Below are positions 11,001 to 21,141 of a stretch of DNA of 64,000 bases, piece after piece. The position numbers and the translations under genes are program-made. The stretch is from positions 174,974,704-175,038,703 of the forward strand of contig OX336389.2 of assembly GCA_946902985.2 (NCBI GenBank). The letters run 5' to 3'. This DNA comes from Meconema thalassinum. Lineage: Eukaryota > Arthropoda > Insecta > Orthoptera > Tettigoniidae. A model generated the notes under the pieces. That model saw only the letters and a list, made by a program, of their open reading frames with translations, ran no database searches and was not told the origin of the DNA. Positions within the stretch are counted from its first letter, which is position 1; each line of letters begins with the position of its first letter.

Positions 11001-11993
11001 GCTGATCCTTGTCTCTTTTACAGCAACAAAAATGGAAAGTGGTTGGCTGTTGTAATCTTTGTGGATGATGGTCTGGTAATTGGCAATGAAGAAGACATCG
11101 AGCAGTTCATGGAAAAACTTCAGCAGGAATTTCACACGACCAGAGGATCTCTCAACAATTTCCTGGGCATGAAGATACAAGAAAACCATGATGGATCAAT
11201 TGCAATCAGTCAAGAGGATTACACGAGGAAAATCCTAGAAAAATTTGGGATGGCCGAGTCAAATGGAGTGTCTACCCCAGTTGGACACGAAGAATGTGAA
11301 GACGGAGAAAAGGTTTCGGCCAGGGTTCCTTATCGTGAGGCGGTGGGATCCTTGATGTACCTGACTACTGCTACTCGTCCAGATATCGCATTCGCGGTCA
11401 ACAAAGCTGCTCGAGCCATGGAGAATCCTACAGTTCAAGACTGGAGTCAAGTGAAACGGATATTTCGATATTTAAAGAGCACAGTGAACCATGGAATCGT
11501 CTATAGGAAAGAGGACGTTTTGAAGGTCTACAGTGATGCTGACTACGCCGGTGACAAGAGGACGAGACGTTCAACGACGGGTGTCATTTCGATCTACAAT
11601 CATGGAGCTGTATCGTGGAGAAGTCAGTTACAGAAGTCTGTGTCAACATCGACAACTGAAGCTGAAATTGTGTCTGCAAGTGAAGGAGCAAAGGAGTTGA
11701 TTTGGCTGAAAAGACTGTTTTCTGAATTACTGGGAACTGCTGACAAACCTCCAACGCTTTACATCGACAATGCTGGTGCAGTTAAATTGGCTAAAAATCC
11801 GGAGTACCATCGAAAATCGAAGCATATTGAGGTACGTCATTTCTATGTGAGGGAAAGATTTTTGGACGGAGACCTTGAGCTGGAGCACATCGACGGGACC
11901 AATCAATTAGCTGATCTTCTAACTAAACCTCTGGAGAGGGTCAGATTCGAGATGCTGCGTGAGAGGATTGGCGTGCAGAAGATGACATCTTAG
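8013..11993 (+). CDS. copia gag-pol polyprotein
   Basis: The ATG at 8013 (MAAGSDYKVQ) is chosen because the upstream in-frame start is GTG. The product is 1326 aa. In order: a UBN2-type gag; a zinc knuckle CFKCKELGHWASEC from residue about 249; an aspartic protease with DSGA at about 303; an integrase zinc region (HERFGHQH...CDGCALGK, about 443-490); an integrase core with D about 503, D about 565 and E about 601, spacing DD35E; a reverse transcriptase with FVDDGLVIG (about D1018); and an RNase H with YSDADYAG (about 1173) and STTEAEIVSASE. This is the gag-PR-IN-RT-RH order of Ty1/copia (integrase before RT), in one frame with no gag/pol shift. No stop or frameshift interrupts it, and expression would come from the 5' LTR. 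It acts in cytoplasmic virus-like particles and then in the nucleus. Confidence 0.97.
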   Translation: MAAGSDYKVQVDKLEGPEDWAKWKWHVLMVLRSYELENIVDGSKKCPVLPADATAQQKAAYKQWLKEDAKAASLLAGALGKSVAELVLTCTNASEIWTKLSARFERSSTQRLNMLIESFFRVTRDDKEDISTHVAKLQKLYQDLNDELQKHNENTLSERILNGRILSTLGKEYDNFKDVWDTIPTENQTVNLLIEKLCTIELRDQGNVESTAFVVRSAPKKHSQYGSGKGSADDKSKKNVQRVKQKFPCFKCKELGHWASECPVKKKEGDTRNKNKENNASFLTHTMSALDGDFVQADEWYCDSGATNHITANKQYFTTYVRFAAPEKILLGKRGVSMLAHGKGTVNIQVRLNNAWLSAEMTEVLYVPDAMARLFSVKAAARKGFCARLDDLTVRIEDKVTGKAMMAGRVIHGLYVLDMRVVKPAQPIQVNLATSSDKLQIYHERFGHQHKAHVKNVLKQMNINVDMCKEDFCDGCALGKMHRLPFKTRMNRPTATGEQIHADVNGPMSTESLGKARYYVCFKDDFSKFRRVFFLKHKSEVYTVLEQFLNEAKTNGHVVKLFRCDGGKEFDNKKVSELLASRGIEQSITTPYTPQQNGVAERENRTIVECAKSMLNPSKLTKKLWAEACNTAVYLLNRTGKSSIENKSPYELWYGRPVGSFSHLKIFGTECYVHIDKNFRSKFDDKAVFGHLVGYVNDRDGFRVWIPTQGKVVLSHDVKFKPEVVCNLRANAGKVEVTLEERVERNQSNSSSDVGLQRRSESDENLSEIEDFASASSSGGSEDEEEGETEERRKSKRESKKPSWMISGNYMYMAGPSIAEKNPDSYSEVLQSSDKNQWLKAINEELESLKENDTWKLVERPNGTRVLKNRWVLRQKTTDSGEVRFKARLVAKGYAQQQGIDYEETFSPVARYDTIRALLAVAVEKEMKLGQFDVKTAFLNGELEEDVFMEQPEGHQDGTGRVCHLKRSLYGLKQAPRCWNKRFKKFMEKAGFKNSKADPCLFYSNKNGKWLAVVIFVDDGLVIGNEEDIEQFMEKLQQEFHTTRGSLNNFLGMKIQENHDGSIAISQEDYTRKILEKFGMAESNGVSTPVGHEECEDGEKVSARVPYREAVGSLMYLTTATRPDIAFAVNKAARAMENPTVQDWSQVKRIFRYLKSTVNHGIVYRKEDVLKVYSDADYAGDKRTRRSTTGVISIYNHGAVSWRSQLQKSVSTSTTEAEIVSASEGAKELIWLKRLFSELLGTADKPPTLYIDNAGAVKLAKNPEYHRKSKHIEVRHFYVRERFLDGDLELEHIDGTNQLADLLTKPLERVRFEMLRERIGVQKMTS

Positions 11994-12053
11994 AGGCTGA
12001 AAAGTGTTCAATAGTTCAATTTGTTTATTTTTTTATTTGTATTTGATTTTTCT

Positions 12054-12063
12054 TTGGAGGAAG
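12054..12063 (+). promoter_or_regulatory. polypurine tract of the copia element
   Basis: TTGGAGGAAG directly precedes the TG of the 3' LTR, the position of the plus-strand primer. Confidence 0.75.
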
Positions 12064-12260
12064 TGTTAATATTTGAAAGAAAAATAGCACAGTAGCGCCA
12101 CCTGGTGAAATAGACATGTACAATAAAGAAGAAAAAAAAGGACGAGTCAGTGCAAAGTCTGTGCGTGTTCGCGTGACATGTGACAAGCATCTCAAAAGAT
12201 GATTTGTATTTTGTATTGTATTTCTCACTTGATAAATAAAGTTTTACATTAAAACTAACA
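12064..12260 (+). repeat. copia 3' LTR
   Basis: 197 bp, same sequence as the 5' LTR apart from a three-A shorter A-run. It carries the second CTCF-like motif (12090-12107) and AATAAA near its end. Confidence 0.97.
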
Positions 12261-12265
12261 ATGAA

Positions 12266-13982
12266 GAATAAGATAGAAGTTCCTATAACTTCTTATATTT
12301 GTGCAGAATTACTTTTATTAGAATTATACAAAAGAGGGCAGGTCACTTACTGTGAAACCTGAAGAGAAAGTCAAAAGGAAGGTTCTAGACTTCCTATATT
12401 TAATTAGGAATCACGAGACAAATGGGGCAGTTTCCCTTTCGTTAGACCTAGAAATAACTCACTCATGAGTTGAAAGAATTGTTTTCCCTGATTATAAGGG
12501 AGAAACAATGTAAGCATGAACCGTGTATAAAACACGTGGTTATGCAGAAATTAATTGATGATAAACAAGCAAGATGGTAGGGCACTTCGCTAGAGTGACA
12601 CCTCATTGAAAATGAACTAGAGTAACAATTTTATTAACATGGTTTGTTAGTAGAAGGTTTAGGAAAGATCAATTGGGATTTAGGATAAATGTCCATGTCC
12701 TTATTTATGGTAATCGGACGATCGCGACGCGGTAGAAATGTTGAACAAGCACTAGTTCTCACTATAGTTTGTTGAATGGATGAAACGTTCACTGTAGTAA
12801 CACGAAAGTTTATGGCAAAGAAAGTTATTGCAATGATGAAAAAGGACTGGTAGCACTAGATTGACGAAAGTCTATTGCTTGAGAAAGTTGTGAATTACAC
12901 TTAAATGCGCCATAGGACATTCCAACGGTGGAAGAAAATTTAGCTATTGCAGTAATTTATAAGGAAGATTCCTCATTTTAAATAGTATTCCCACAAGTGA
13001 GTGAAAAATACATGACGGCAAGACTTGTAGATAGAGTACAGAATCTGGAAGGTTCCAGAACAATCCTAATAGAAGAATGGGGCCAAAGTTAATCCAGCGG
13101 TGGAACGAGCTTAATATTTTATGGACAGCGGGTATTAGATAATATCCCACGTTGTGAGAAGATCTCTCATTTCAATAGCTTAAGAAAAGCTACTTTCTAT
13201 TAAGGTTGGCTTAGACAGACAAAAGCCCAACATGGCAAATCCCGCGAAGGATGATTACCGCCCCAAATAAGTAATCTCACGCTGTCTATAAAATGATCAA
13301 TAAAAGCATGTAGATAATAAAACTGATGAAGATGAGGTTAAAACCTTAAGTCTGTACTTATCTTTGTTGTATGGCGAAAATGAAGTTCCCTTTGACGGAT
13401 ACCTAATGTGCCAACGTGGCGTAGAATGTAGAGAGTGCCTCTTGGTTTGAGGAGACTGGCTCTGGTTGAGCCTTGACTGACCGAGTCAACTGCCGACTTA
13501 AAAGTGAGACCCACTCAGCGAAGCGCGGAGGGTCCAAGGAAAGGAAAAGAGTGGGGGTAGGAGACAAAAGGAAAACATATAAGCATGACCAATATTGTAA
13601 ACTTAAATTCTCTTGAGGAAATGGTCTTCAAAGAGTTGATAGCAGGCGATACTAGCACAGCCTGGTGGGTGAAAAAGTAGACGAAGTTCTCTTGATCACG
13701 GAGATAATAGCTGGCGATGGCAACGAGAACTGGTGGCCAGATGGATAAGGAAGTCCTCTTGCACCAGGAAGAATTGAGGAGTTTCAGAGATTCGCTGCTA
13801 GATGACGCTAGGTGGGTCATGGAAGATATATATCTAGAACAGACTCACAATGACATAAGAGACATGACCATCAAAGAGAAAATAGAAGATCACTGTTGGT
13901 GTTTGATAAAGAGGAAGGAATGAACAAGCAAAGAGCATTAAACTTTATATTCTCTCGTACCGCATATTCCAAGAATACACCA
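12266..13982. other. right arm of the TG...CA insert, no recognisable gene
   Basis: Continuation of the host insert after copia. Only short open stretches without a family match. No copy of the 6532 terminal sequence was found that would mark a 3' LTR. Confidence 0.5.
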
Positions 13983-14342
13983 ACGAGTCTACAAGAGGAA
14001 GCAGGGAGCTCGTCGGTATGGAGATTATACCACTGAAACGCTGGAAGAATGTCTGGAATCAATAAGAAATGGAACATTTTCTCAGTGCAAAGCTGCAGAA
14101 CATTTTAAAATACCTAGAAGAACAATAAACAATAAACTAAAACAACAACATGTTAAGACGCCCGGTAGGCAGCCAGTGTTCTCAAGAGAGGAAGAAGAAT
14201 ATTTTGTTTTGTACATTGAAGCAACGAGTGACTACGGATTCCCATTGACCCTGCAAGATCTAGATGATAACACAATAAATTTTATGTGGGGTTACATTTC
14301 TCCAAGATATTATCGTACTTCAAAATCATTGGTTTATTAGAT

Positions 14343-14380
14343 GGTGCAAAGTAACCCGACCCTATGGTATACTTTGCACC
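14343..14380. repeat. inverted repeat GGTGCAAAGT...ACTTTGCACC
   Basis: 10-bp arms 14343-14352 and 14371-14380, with AACCCGACCC after the first arm as in the copy at 6407-6427. It starts three bases after the TAG of the split HTH ORF. Likely the right end of the same ancestral DNA transposon. Confidence 0.65.
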
Positions 14381-15230
14381 ACTTTTAAAACATGAATAAA
14401 TAATTTAAAAGATATTTGTATGGCTTTTTATGGTAATAGAACTCTTTTCACATTGTCTTAGAATATACCAACATCATTGTCAAAAGTCATTTTACGAATT
14501 AGATGTGCCTTACAGGAGTTGTCTTTGATTAACTACCAAAAACGGTGCAAAGTAGGTGCAGGTAGTTGAAACGTGAGGTTACAATCAGCTGTTTTGTAGA
14601 CAAAGAGTATGATGTATAATTTGAAGAAATTTAAGCGTTATAAACTGGACATGTAATGAAGGAATAAAACAAGAATAATACAAATTGTAAGAATAACATA
14701 TTCCCAGTTTAGAACAGACCTAATACCAGAATTCCGAGATGAACGATTAGGCCTGCAAGTAAGTCTCATTGAAGTGAGAGTGTTCAATTGCAGTATCGTG
14801 TAAAGATTTATGAAAAGGGACAGGAGTTGTATTTGTAATTGATTACATTATTAAGGTGTTTATGCACATTTACCCAGATTTAGAGATCCATTATAGCTTT
14901 TTGAAGTAGCAACTATTTTTCCTATCACTTGTATATACAGTAGTTTAGATCCTGGAGTGGACGATGGTGTTTTGTGTTGGTGATTCCTACGGCTTGGGGA
15001 TATGTCGTCGTCGTTGCTTATTTTAGGGGCTGCGACATATAGTTACGTGTCTTTTTGGGTGTGTGCGTAATTTGTATGATAGCCTGTGTTAATGTGATTC
15101 CTTTACTACTTTGGGAAGTTAGGAACTATCCAGGATGGCCACTTTTCAGTTTTTCCTCACGAGGCCGAGTGTTCCCAGTTCCAGCTCGAGCCGGGAGGTC
15201 CTGGAGATACGAAAGATTACTTTTACATCC
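14381..15230. other. no gene seen
   Basis: AT-rich. Holds another GGTGCAAAGTAGGTGCA at 14543 and a SINE-A-related piece with AGGGGCTGCGACATATAG near 15026. No supported ORF. Confidence 0.5.
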
Positions 15231-15234
15231 ATTT

Positions 15235-15428
15235 TAACTACTGCAGCTTTTAGAGACAACGGGGTGCTGGAATGTTGCCCCGAAGGGGATCTTTAACGTG
15301 CCAGTAAATCTACTGACACGGCTCCCTCACATTTGTGCACCCTCAAATGCCAACTGGCTGTGCCAGGATTCGATCATGCAACCTTGGGCACAGCAGGCGA
15401 GAACGTTACCGCTGAGCCACGCAGTTAG
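15235..15428 (-). repeat. tRNA-derived SINE, family B
   Basis: Contains GGGATCTTTAACGTGCCAGT, AAATCTACTGACACGGCTCC and, at the right end, a tRNA-like head on the minus strand (box B near 15370). Matching copies lie at 32218-32436 (plus) and 46305-46530 (minus). Confidence 0.8.
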
Positions 15429-16731
15429 GCTATTCTATATAGGTCTATAAAGATAAATCATTAGTACGAATCTTACAATTTAAGAAAAATACGCTCTTTA
15501 GTTCGCCATGGAACTGCTTGTTTCTCTTCAGGTCATAAACTATTTGGGATCATTTCAGATAGTTATTGAGAAAGTTCTAAATAGCTTTTCCTTTTCAACT
15601 CTGATCAGTGTAGATAACATACAGCTCAGCTTTGAGTAGCCTATAGATTCATTGAAATAATTGTTTATTTCGGGGTTGGGTGTTGTGGTCATTTAGCCCC
15701 GTGTACTTGGGCGTGTATAATTGGTCCACTATCCCCTTATTTTTTCGGAGATAGGCAACCCAACTAACGCTCATATTAGTACCCAATCCTTTACGGGCTT
15801 GGTACATTTATATTGTCGAGTTCTTGCTCGCGAATATAGTAGAATTCATTAGTGGCAGTGTTATTTCAATGACTTCAACTACAATGATTGTTTAAAACGA
15901 TCACAGCTCCGAACAACACTACCTTACTTTTGGGCAGGAAGTGTCTATAAGGACTGTGAATAGATTCAATACTTGCCACTTAAACAACTTAGCTCCCAGT
16001 AGCTACGGTGGCTCAATCACACATCTTTTCTGTTGTGTCAGCCGAGCAGCCTGGTAGCACGTTCGACTCCCAGACTGGTACTTTCCATTTCGCTTAATGC
16101 CGTTTACAGTGGATGAACTATGGCCACATAATTATTTGCCCGTTCCAATGAATCAATTCTCACACTGCTTGAGATTGAATACTACGCGCAGTCACTATCT
16201 TGAAATTATAAAATATAAAAATAAATAACTCTCAACACTTAACAGCAACAAGACGAAAATTCGTGACTAGGTAGGGCCAAGACAAAAGAACACACTCTCC
16301 ATACAATCAAGATGGTGGCTGCGGGAAATATTATAACATTAAAATCGACAACTCAGAACATAACTGTGTAATTAAGACAAATCTTGACAAGAGATGAGTA
16401 TAATATAAGGTTCTTACTTGCATTAGCCGAACGATTATCACACAGACAGCACACAGCAGCCATTTTTAAACTGCAAACTAAATTATTAACTCTCAATATC
16501 TTAGAGCCATAATAACAAAATTTAGCAATAACTTAAGGAAGAACATTTTAAGCCACTTCGAATAACGAAAGGAAAAAAAGAGCAATGAATCCGTATTTCC
16601 AAGACGGCGGCTAGACATAGTCTTTATTACAAAAATATACAAATTAGTAACTTGGGAAATAATTGCACAACTTGGTTTGAGAGGAGTATTATATAGGAGG
16701 CCCACTGATCTCTATACATGGATGGCTGGTA
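15429..16731. other. anonymous sequence left of the P element
   Basis: No supported gene. A tRNA-like GTTCGACTCCC occurs near 16060. AAGATGGTGGCTG (about 16311) and AAGACGGCGGCTA (about 16603) resemble YY1/Pho-type sites, with a third AAGATGGCAGCG at about 27019 on the other side of the P insertion. This may be host promoter-proximal DNA, but no transcript can be shown. Confidence 0.4.
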
Positions 16732-16786
16732 GACAAGGCAACACCACCTAGAGAGAAAGCCTTGCGATATGAAGTTGACAAGCGAG

Positions 16787-16794
16787 TGACGTCA
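16787..16794. promoter_or_regulatory. subterminal TGACGTCA, left end of P element
   Basis: Centre of the 10-bp palindrome GTGACGTCAC, 48 bp inside the left terminus and mirrored at 26930-26937. Candidate transposase, host bZIP or promoter site; function inferred. Confidence 0.55.
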
Positions 16795-16950
16795 CGGAAG
16801 ACCGGCCGTGGACATTGAGACATAACATTCTAGTTTGCAGGTTATGGTGTGTTTTCCGCGTGTTGTGTGTCGTGTTTACAGTCCCAGTTACTGATTTGCT
16901 CAGATTTCCTACCCAGTTATACTTAATGGTTATCAGTGCAGTGTAAAGTT

Positions 16951-19900
16951 ATGCCTAATAAGTGCAGCGTTCCAAATTGTAAAGGCAATTACGCCAATGG
17001 ACCGAAAGTAAACGTTTTCTCTTTTCCTAATGATGAAGGTGAAAAGTCGAAATGGATACGAGCCATTCACCGCAAGGATTTTATTCCTACGAAATATTCC
17101 ATGGTACGTGTTAAATCAATACTTATGCTCCAATTCTCACAAGTTTAGTGTAATGGGAGGAAGGAACTTTGTAACCAAGTCTCTTTTCTTGTAGGTCTGT
17201 GGCATCCATTTCAAGCCACATGAAATTCAATGGACCACTAGTATGTATGATGAAAATAATGGAAAGCTAGTTACTGCTCCGTTGTATAAACCGAGACTGA
17301 TTAAAGGTTAGTAAGCAAATAGTCCTACCCCTAAATTTTAGCATAGGCTAGCTCTTCTGTTCACGAAAATTCATTTAGATGTAGAAGTCTGAATTTTCTA
17401 ACCTAAATTATGTGCTACAGGCTAATGTTGTAGGTTAGGTTTATTTGTTTTATGGGGCTATCAATTTCAAGTGGGAGGTATAAGTGGGTGTTAATATGGA
17501 TAGTATTCACATTTATATTGGGGTTTAAATTGCAAGCTAACTGCATGACGTTAGAGACCGATAACCTGTAGCAGGCCCTGATTAATCTATTTTTTTTCTA
17601 TTGCAGTAATCTAATTCATTAGGCTACATTTCTTATTGGGGTGGGGGAAGAGGTGTGTGTGAATCAGGTTGGAGATTGAATAAATTTAGAATAAATAGAG
17701 TAATTAATGTAATGCAAGGTGATAAAATGATTGTATCGTAAGTTAATGTTCGAATTAAATTCCTAGGAGCAGTCCCGTCTCAGTTCCCCAACTGCCCAGA
17801 GTATTTAACTGACACTGCAACTGTCTGCCGAGAAGATCCAGATGATAGGAGGCGTAGGATTGATAATGAAAGTTTATCGAAGGCTCTCGCTGAAAGTATG
17901 CAGACATTGGCGGAGAATCTGGAAGCAGTTTCATTTAGAAACTTTCAGGAACTGAAGGTGAAGTTAAACAGTGTGAGTCTTCATCCTGAGTGGAATTGTA
18001 TTAGAGAGGAATCTTGTATATATTTTATTTTAATGAAGGAAAATCCTAGTCCACACTTGCGTTGCTGCATTAAGATAACAGAAGGTTTGAGTGCCTCCTT
18101 GTATGTATCGAATACAGAAGTGAAACGTTGTAATAACATGTCTTTACCAAGACAGTTAGGTACAGTGCTAGAAATTGAAGAACTTATAAGGAATGCCCAT
18201 TCCTTGTATGCTGATCCTGATGCATATGAACATCAAAGTGTTGAGGATACTGTATCTGTTATGGACAGTTTATTTAAGAACTTGGAGAGTAAGTTCCCTG
18301 AGAAGAAGGATACATTAGACTTCTTAAAAGAGCAAGTTCACTTGCTAACAAAGCGTAAAGTGAAAAACTATTCCTGGGAATTGCTTGTATTCTCATCGCT
18401 GGTTCATTCTATTTCTCCTCACTGTTATAGATTTATAAGAGGTTCAGGAAATGTCACTCTTCCTGCACCCCGTACCTTGAAATTAGTGTGTTCCAAGCTT
18501 TTGACGAATCCTATACAGGAGCAAAGTGATAATTTTCTTTTGTATATGAGAAAGAAATTTTCACTCTTATCAGAAGAAGATCAACTAGTCCTCCTTTCGA
18601 TGGATGAGGTTCACATTAAACCCCAGTTAGACTACAAAAAGGGTAGGGTTGTAGGTAGTGCTGTAAATAGCGATGAGTGTGCAACAAGTGCTTATGTGTT
18701 TATGGTCCACAGCTTGCTTTCTTCATACAAGGATGTTGCTCACATCATGCCCGTTGTGAACATTCGAGGTGAGGCATTATTCAATATGATGAAGAAAGTC
18801 ATTCTTGGACTGGAAGAAGTCGGATTTGAAGTTCTAGCACTGATTTCAGACAACAGTGCTATTAATAGGAAAGCTGTATCTCTCCTGAGCGATCCACCCG
18901 AATTAAATTACATATATAGTCACCCCAAAGATGCACACAGAAAGCTTTTCTTTGCAATTGACACTGTGCACATTCTCAAATATATTAGAAATAACTGGCT
19001 GAATGCAAAGCACCAAGAGTTGCATTTTCCAGATTTGACAGAGCATGACAGACTACAGATTGCATCATTTGGTTCACTGAAGGAGTTGCATGTGTTAGAG
19101 AAGAACAATCTCCTGAAATATGGATTTACCTTGACTCTGAAATCCCTGTACCCTACCAATTTGGAACGACAGAATGTTCCACTAGCTCTGCAAATTTTTA
19201 ATAAACCTCTAGCTGTGGCAATAAGGGAGATTGGCCCGAAGAAGAACTTGCCCTCCTGGGACAGTACTGCACAGTTTATTGAGTTGATTTGCAGATGGTG
19301 GGACATCATGAACGTTAAGACCCTATGGAAAGGAAAACGCCTTAGGAATCCTCTTCAGGAACCAATAACGACCAACTCTTCTCATATCGAGTGCATCCAG
19401 GAAATCGTGTCATGGCTAGATAGGTGGAAAACAATTGACTCACCTGGAAAGCTGAGCAAGGAAACACATGCGGCAATTACCCTTTCTACCAAGTGCATGA
19501 TTGAAATGGCACAATTTTGTCTCTCTGAGAAAGGCCATAGCTTCTTCCTACCAGGCAAAATACAGACAGATAACCTAGAAGCTCGATTTGGAAAATATCG
19601 CCAACTGGCAGGGAGCCAGTACAATATTTCCCTGAGGCAAGTGTTTGAGGCGGAGAATAAATTGCGCCTTCAGAGCATCCTGGACCTCAATGCTGCAGTG
19701 AGCGAGTATTTTGAAGAAGACAAGTCATGTGACATACGTGCTTTTGATGCTTGTGTTGCTGATGATAGTGATATAGAAGTCCTACAAGATGAGTATTGGC
19801 CTCTCTTACACTATATCAGTGGTTATTGCTCATATGTTTTTTTAAAGCGATATGATTGCAATTATTGCAAAGTCTTTCTTTGCGATGAGGCAGGCCAGAG

Positions 19901-20135
19901 TGATCACGCCAGCCTAATAAATGCCAATAACCGAGGAGGACTATGCTATCCCCATGCAGATGTAGTCAACTGTGCTGCATTTACTTTTGTTGTTATGAGT
20001 AAGCTACTCAATAGCTACAAGACAGAATTTTTGCATCACTGCAACCAGCAGAGTGTTTTGGTGAATGTAACACAAAGATGTCTGCCCACTGTACTGTTTA
20101 TGCGGCACAGCTGCCCAAAGCATGCCAGGGCATAA
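16951..20135 (+). CDS. P-element-like transposase with THAP domain
   Basis: Three exons: 16951-17103, 17195-17306 and 17767-20135, with GT/AG introns (donors GTACGT and GTTAGT; acceptors TTGTAG and CCTAG). They join in phase to 877 aa. The start is the ATG giving MPNKCSVPNCK; a GTG 15 bases upstream was rejected. The THAP zinc finger spans residues 1 to about 95, with C5, C10, C53 and H56 (VCGIHF split by intron 1), W35 and an AVPSQF box at 90-95. The RNase-H-like core has candidate acidic residues D368 (LLSMDEVHIK), D450 (LALISDNSAINRK) and E693 (TDNLEARFGKYRQLAG). An insertion domain carries DTVHILKYIRNNW. The C-terminus has YISGYCSYVF. No stop or frameshift is visible. It would bind the terminal repeats and excise the element in the nucleus. 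The alternative, a domesticated THAP9-like gene, is less likely because matching TIRs surround it. Confidence 0.92.
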
Positions 20136-20460
20136 ATTGAAAAGACTGTACTGGGCACTGCCAGTAATATCTTGATTAATAATTTTGTACACAATGTTAA
20201 CGACAGGTTTTCACCCAAAACTTTGGCTCAGCATAAGAGGAGGACGCTTGTCCAATAACTGTTCATGGCCGTTCAGTAGAAATTAAGAATTTTACAATAT
20301 TCTTTCATTGTATGTACAGTGTCGTTATCATTGTGTGCCCCGGTAAACACGGCAAGCTAAGCCGGCGTTGACTGGCGCTGATCGCGGGCAAGCGTACAAT
20401 GTTCAGTCGGTGGTTGGTGCACACTTGAACACTTTTACCAACCATGTTCAATAATATGTA
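20136..20460. other. P transposase 3' region
   Basis: No AATAAA close to the stop. A piece of the transposase coding region (about 20042-20072, CAACCAGCAGAGTGTTTTGG) is duplicated at about 22266-22290. Confidence 0.45.
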
Positions 20461-20466
20461 CAGTGC

Positions 20467-20785
20467 TCATAGTCGATGCTGAAAATGCCCTCCCTCTCTT
20501 GTAACACACACCTGACATCTTCTGATGAAAGAATGGACAACAATCTCAGCAATTCTGATAGGTTTGTGCCGTGTCTTGTGTGAGGTTTCGCCTAGGACAC
20601 CAAGCTGGCTCATCAGCTGGCTCTTGGTGTCCCCGTTCTGTAAGAACACAACGTTGTCTGTTAAAATGTTTATTATTTACCGTGCCTGTTTTCTTGAATA
20701 GTTTGGCGAGCCTCCTAATTGTACTGGCATTACGCACAGGTCTTCTTGGAAACTTGATTCGACATTTTAATCTTGTTTAAGAACA
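20467..20785 (-). pseudogene. DUF4817-type (mariner-like) transposase relic
   Basis: On the minus strand an N-terminal HTH reads RNASTIRRLAKLFKKTGTVN, and after a frameshift the C-terminus reads IRRCQVCVTREGGHFQHRL then stop. The centre is missing, so this is an internally deleted copy of a transposase with a DUF4817 HTH. A related C-terminus (KRCQRCVAMNGEHFQHQLEL) lies at 41270-41390. Family named from memory of the motif. Confidence 0.6.
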
Positions 20786-21141
20786 AGACTTTCTGCTTTT
20801 CATATACGAATTATGGATATACACACGTTCGCGCTGTGTCAATTGGTGTCTAGGCATGACCAACAATCACAGTAATCACAATACTCACTAAACGTGCAAC
20901 ACTAACTTCTAAGCTTTGCAGATACACATCCATATAAATGACAAGACACGTGTGATCTAACGATATGAGTCAGCGGAGCAGGGTATTGCGAGGTCCACTC
21001 GCTCCGCACCTGACCAGCCAAATGACGCCATAGTTTGCCGCGATTTCCAGGGCGCACCATGATGATGACCCTCTGGTTCAATTAATATTGTGTTACTTGA
21101 TCCACTTCTTTACATGGCTAATTACTAATCTGTAAGTATAG

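Larger units (their letters stand above)
7705..12260 (+). mobile_element. intact Ty1/copia LTR retrotransposon
   Basis: A complete 4556-bp element: 5' LTR 7705-7904, internal region 7905-12063, 3' LTR 12064-12260. It is flanked by a perfect 5-bp target duplication ATGAA (7700-7704 and 12261-12265). The LTRs begin TG, end CA and, by eye, differ only by three As in an A-run, which means a very recent insertion. It has a single uninterrupted gag-pol ORF, a copia-type primer-binding site and a purine tract. All parts needed for autonomous copying appear present. No env ORF. Confidence 0.97.
6532..13982. mobile_element. 7.45-kb insert with TG...CA ends and 5-bp TSD, class unknown
   Basis: Both sides carry ACGAG (6527-6531 and 13983-13987). 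The insert begins TGGGTAGATT and ends ATACACCA. TG...CA ends with a 5-bp duplication suggest an LTR-type integrase product. I cannot find a pair of matching LTRs, so it may be a degenerate or LTR-less element. About 2.9 kb remains after subtracting the copia element nested in it. That remainder shows only short open stretches, for example KPEEKVKRKVLDFLYLIRN near 12355. Confidence 0.55.
6522..14340 (+). pseudogene. pipsqueak-HTH (pogo/jerky-like) transposase ORF split by insertion
   Basis: The first ten bases of the ORF (ATG GTA CGA G, 6522-6531) follow an acceptor-like TTGTTACAG. The ORF resumes at 13988. Removing 6532-13987 (insert plus one ACGAG copy) restores a frame starting MVRVYKRKQGARRYGDY. 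It continues LEECLESIRNGTFSQCKAAE and FKIPRRTINNKLKQ, a psq-type helix-turn-helix (S.x.AA..+.+PR.T+), then FSREEEEYFVLYI and GFPLTLQDL, as in pogo/jerky-like proteins. The homology stops near 14268 and the frame ends at TAG 14338-14340. The catalytic DDE domain is absent, so this was already a truncated gene or one exon. It lies between the ACTTTGCACC inverted repeats. It could alternatively be a domesticated jerky-like host exon. Confidence 0.7.

Noticed and set aside
8008..11450. Antisense ORFs within the copia element
   Set aside because: Shadows of the intact gag-pol frame with no homology of their own.
7705..12260. Endogenous virus with envelope
   Set aside because: No env ORF follows pol; domain order and PBS are those of an ordinary copia retrotransposon.
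6532..13982. Calling the TG...CA insert a gypsy or BEL element
   Set aside because: No LTR pair, protease, RT or integrase motif is visible outside the nested copia, so the class is left open.
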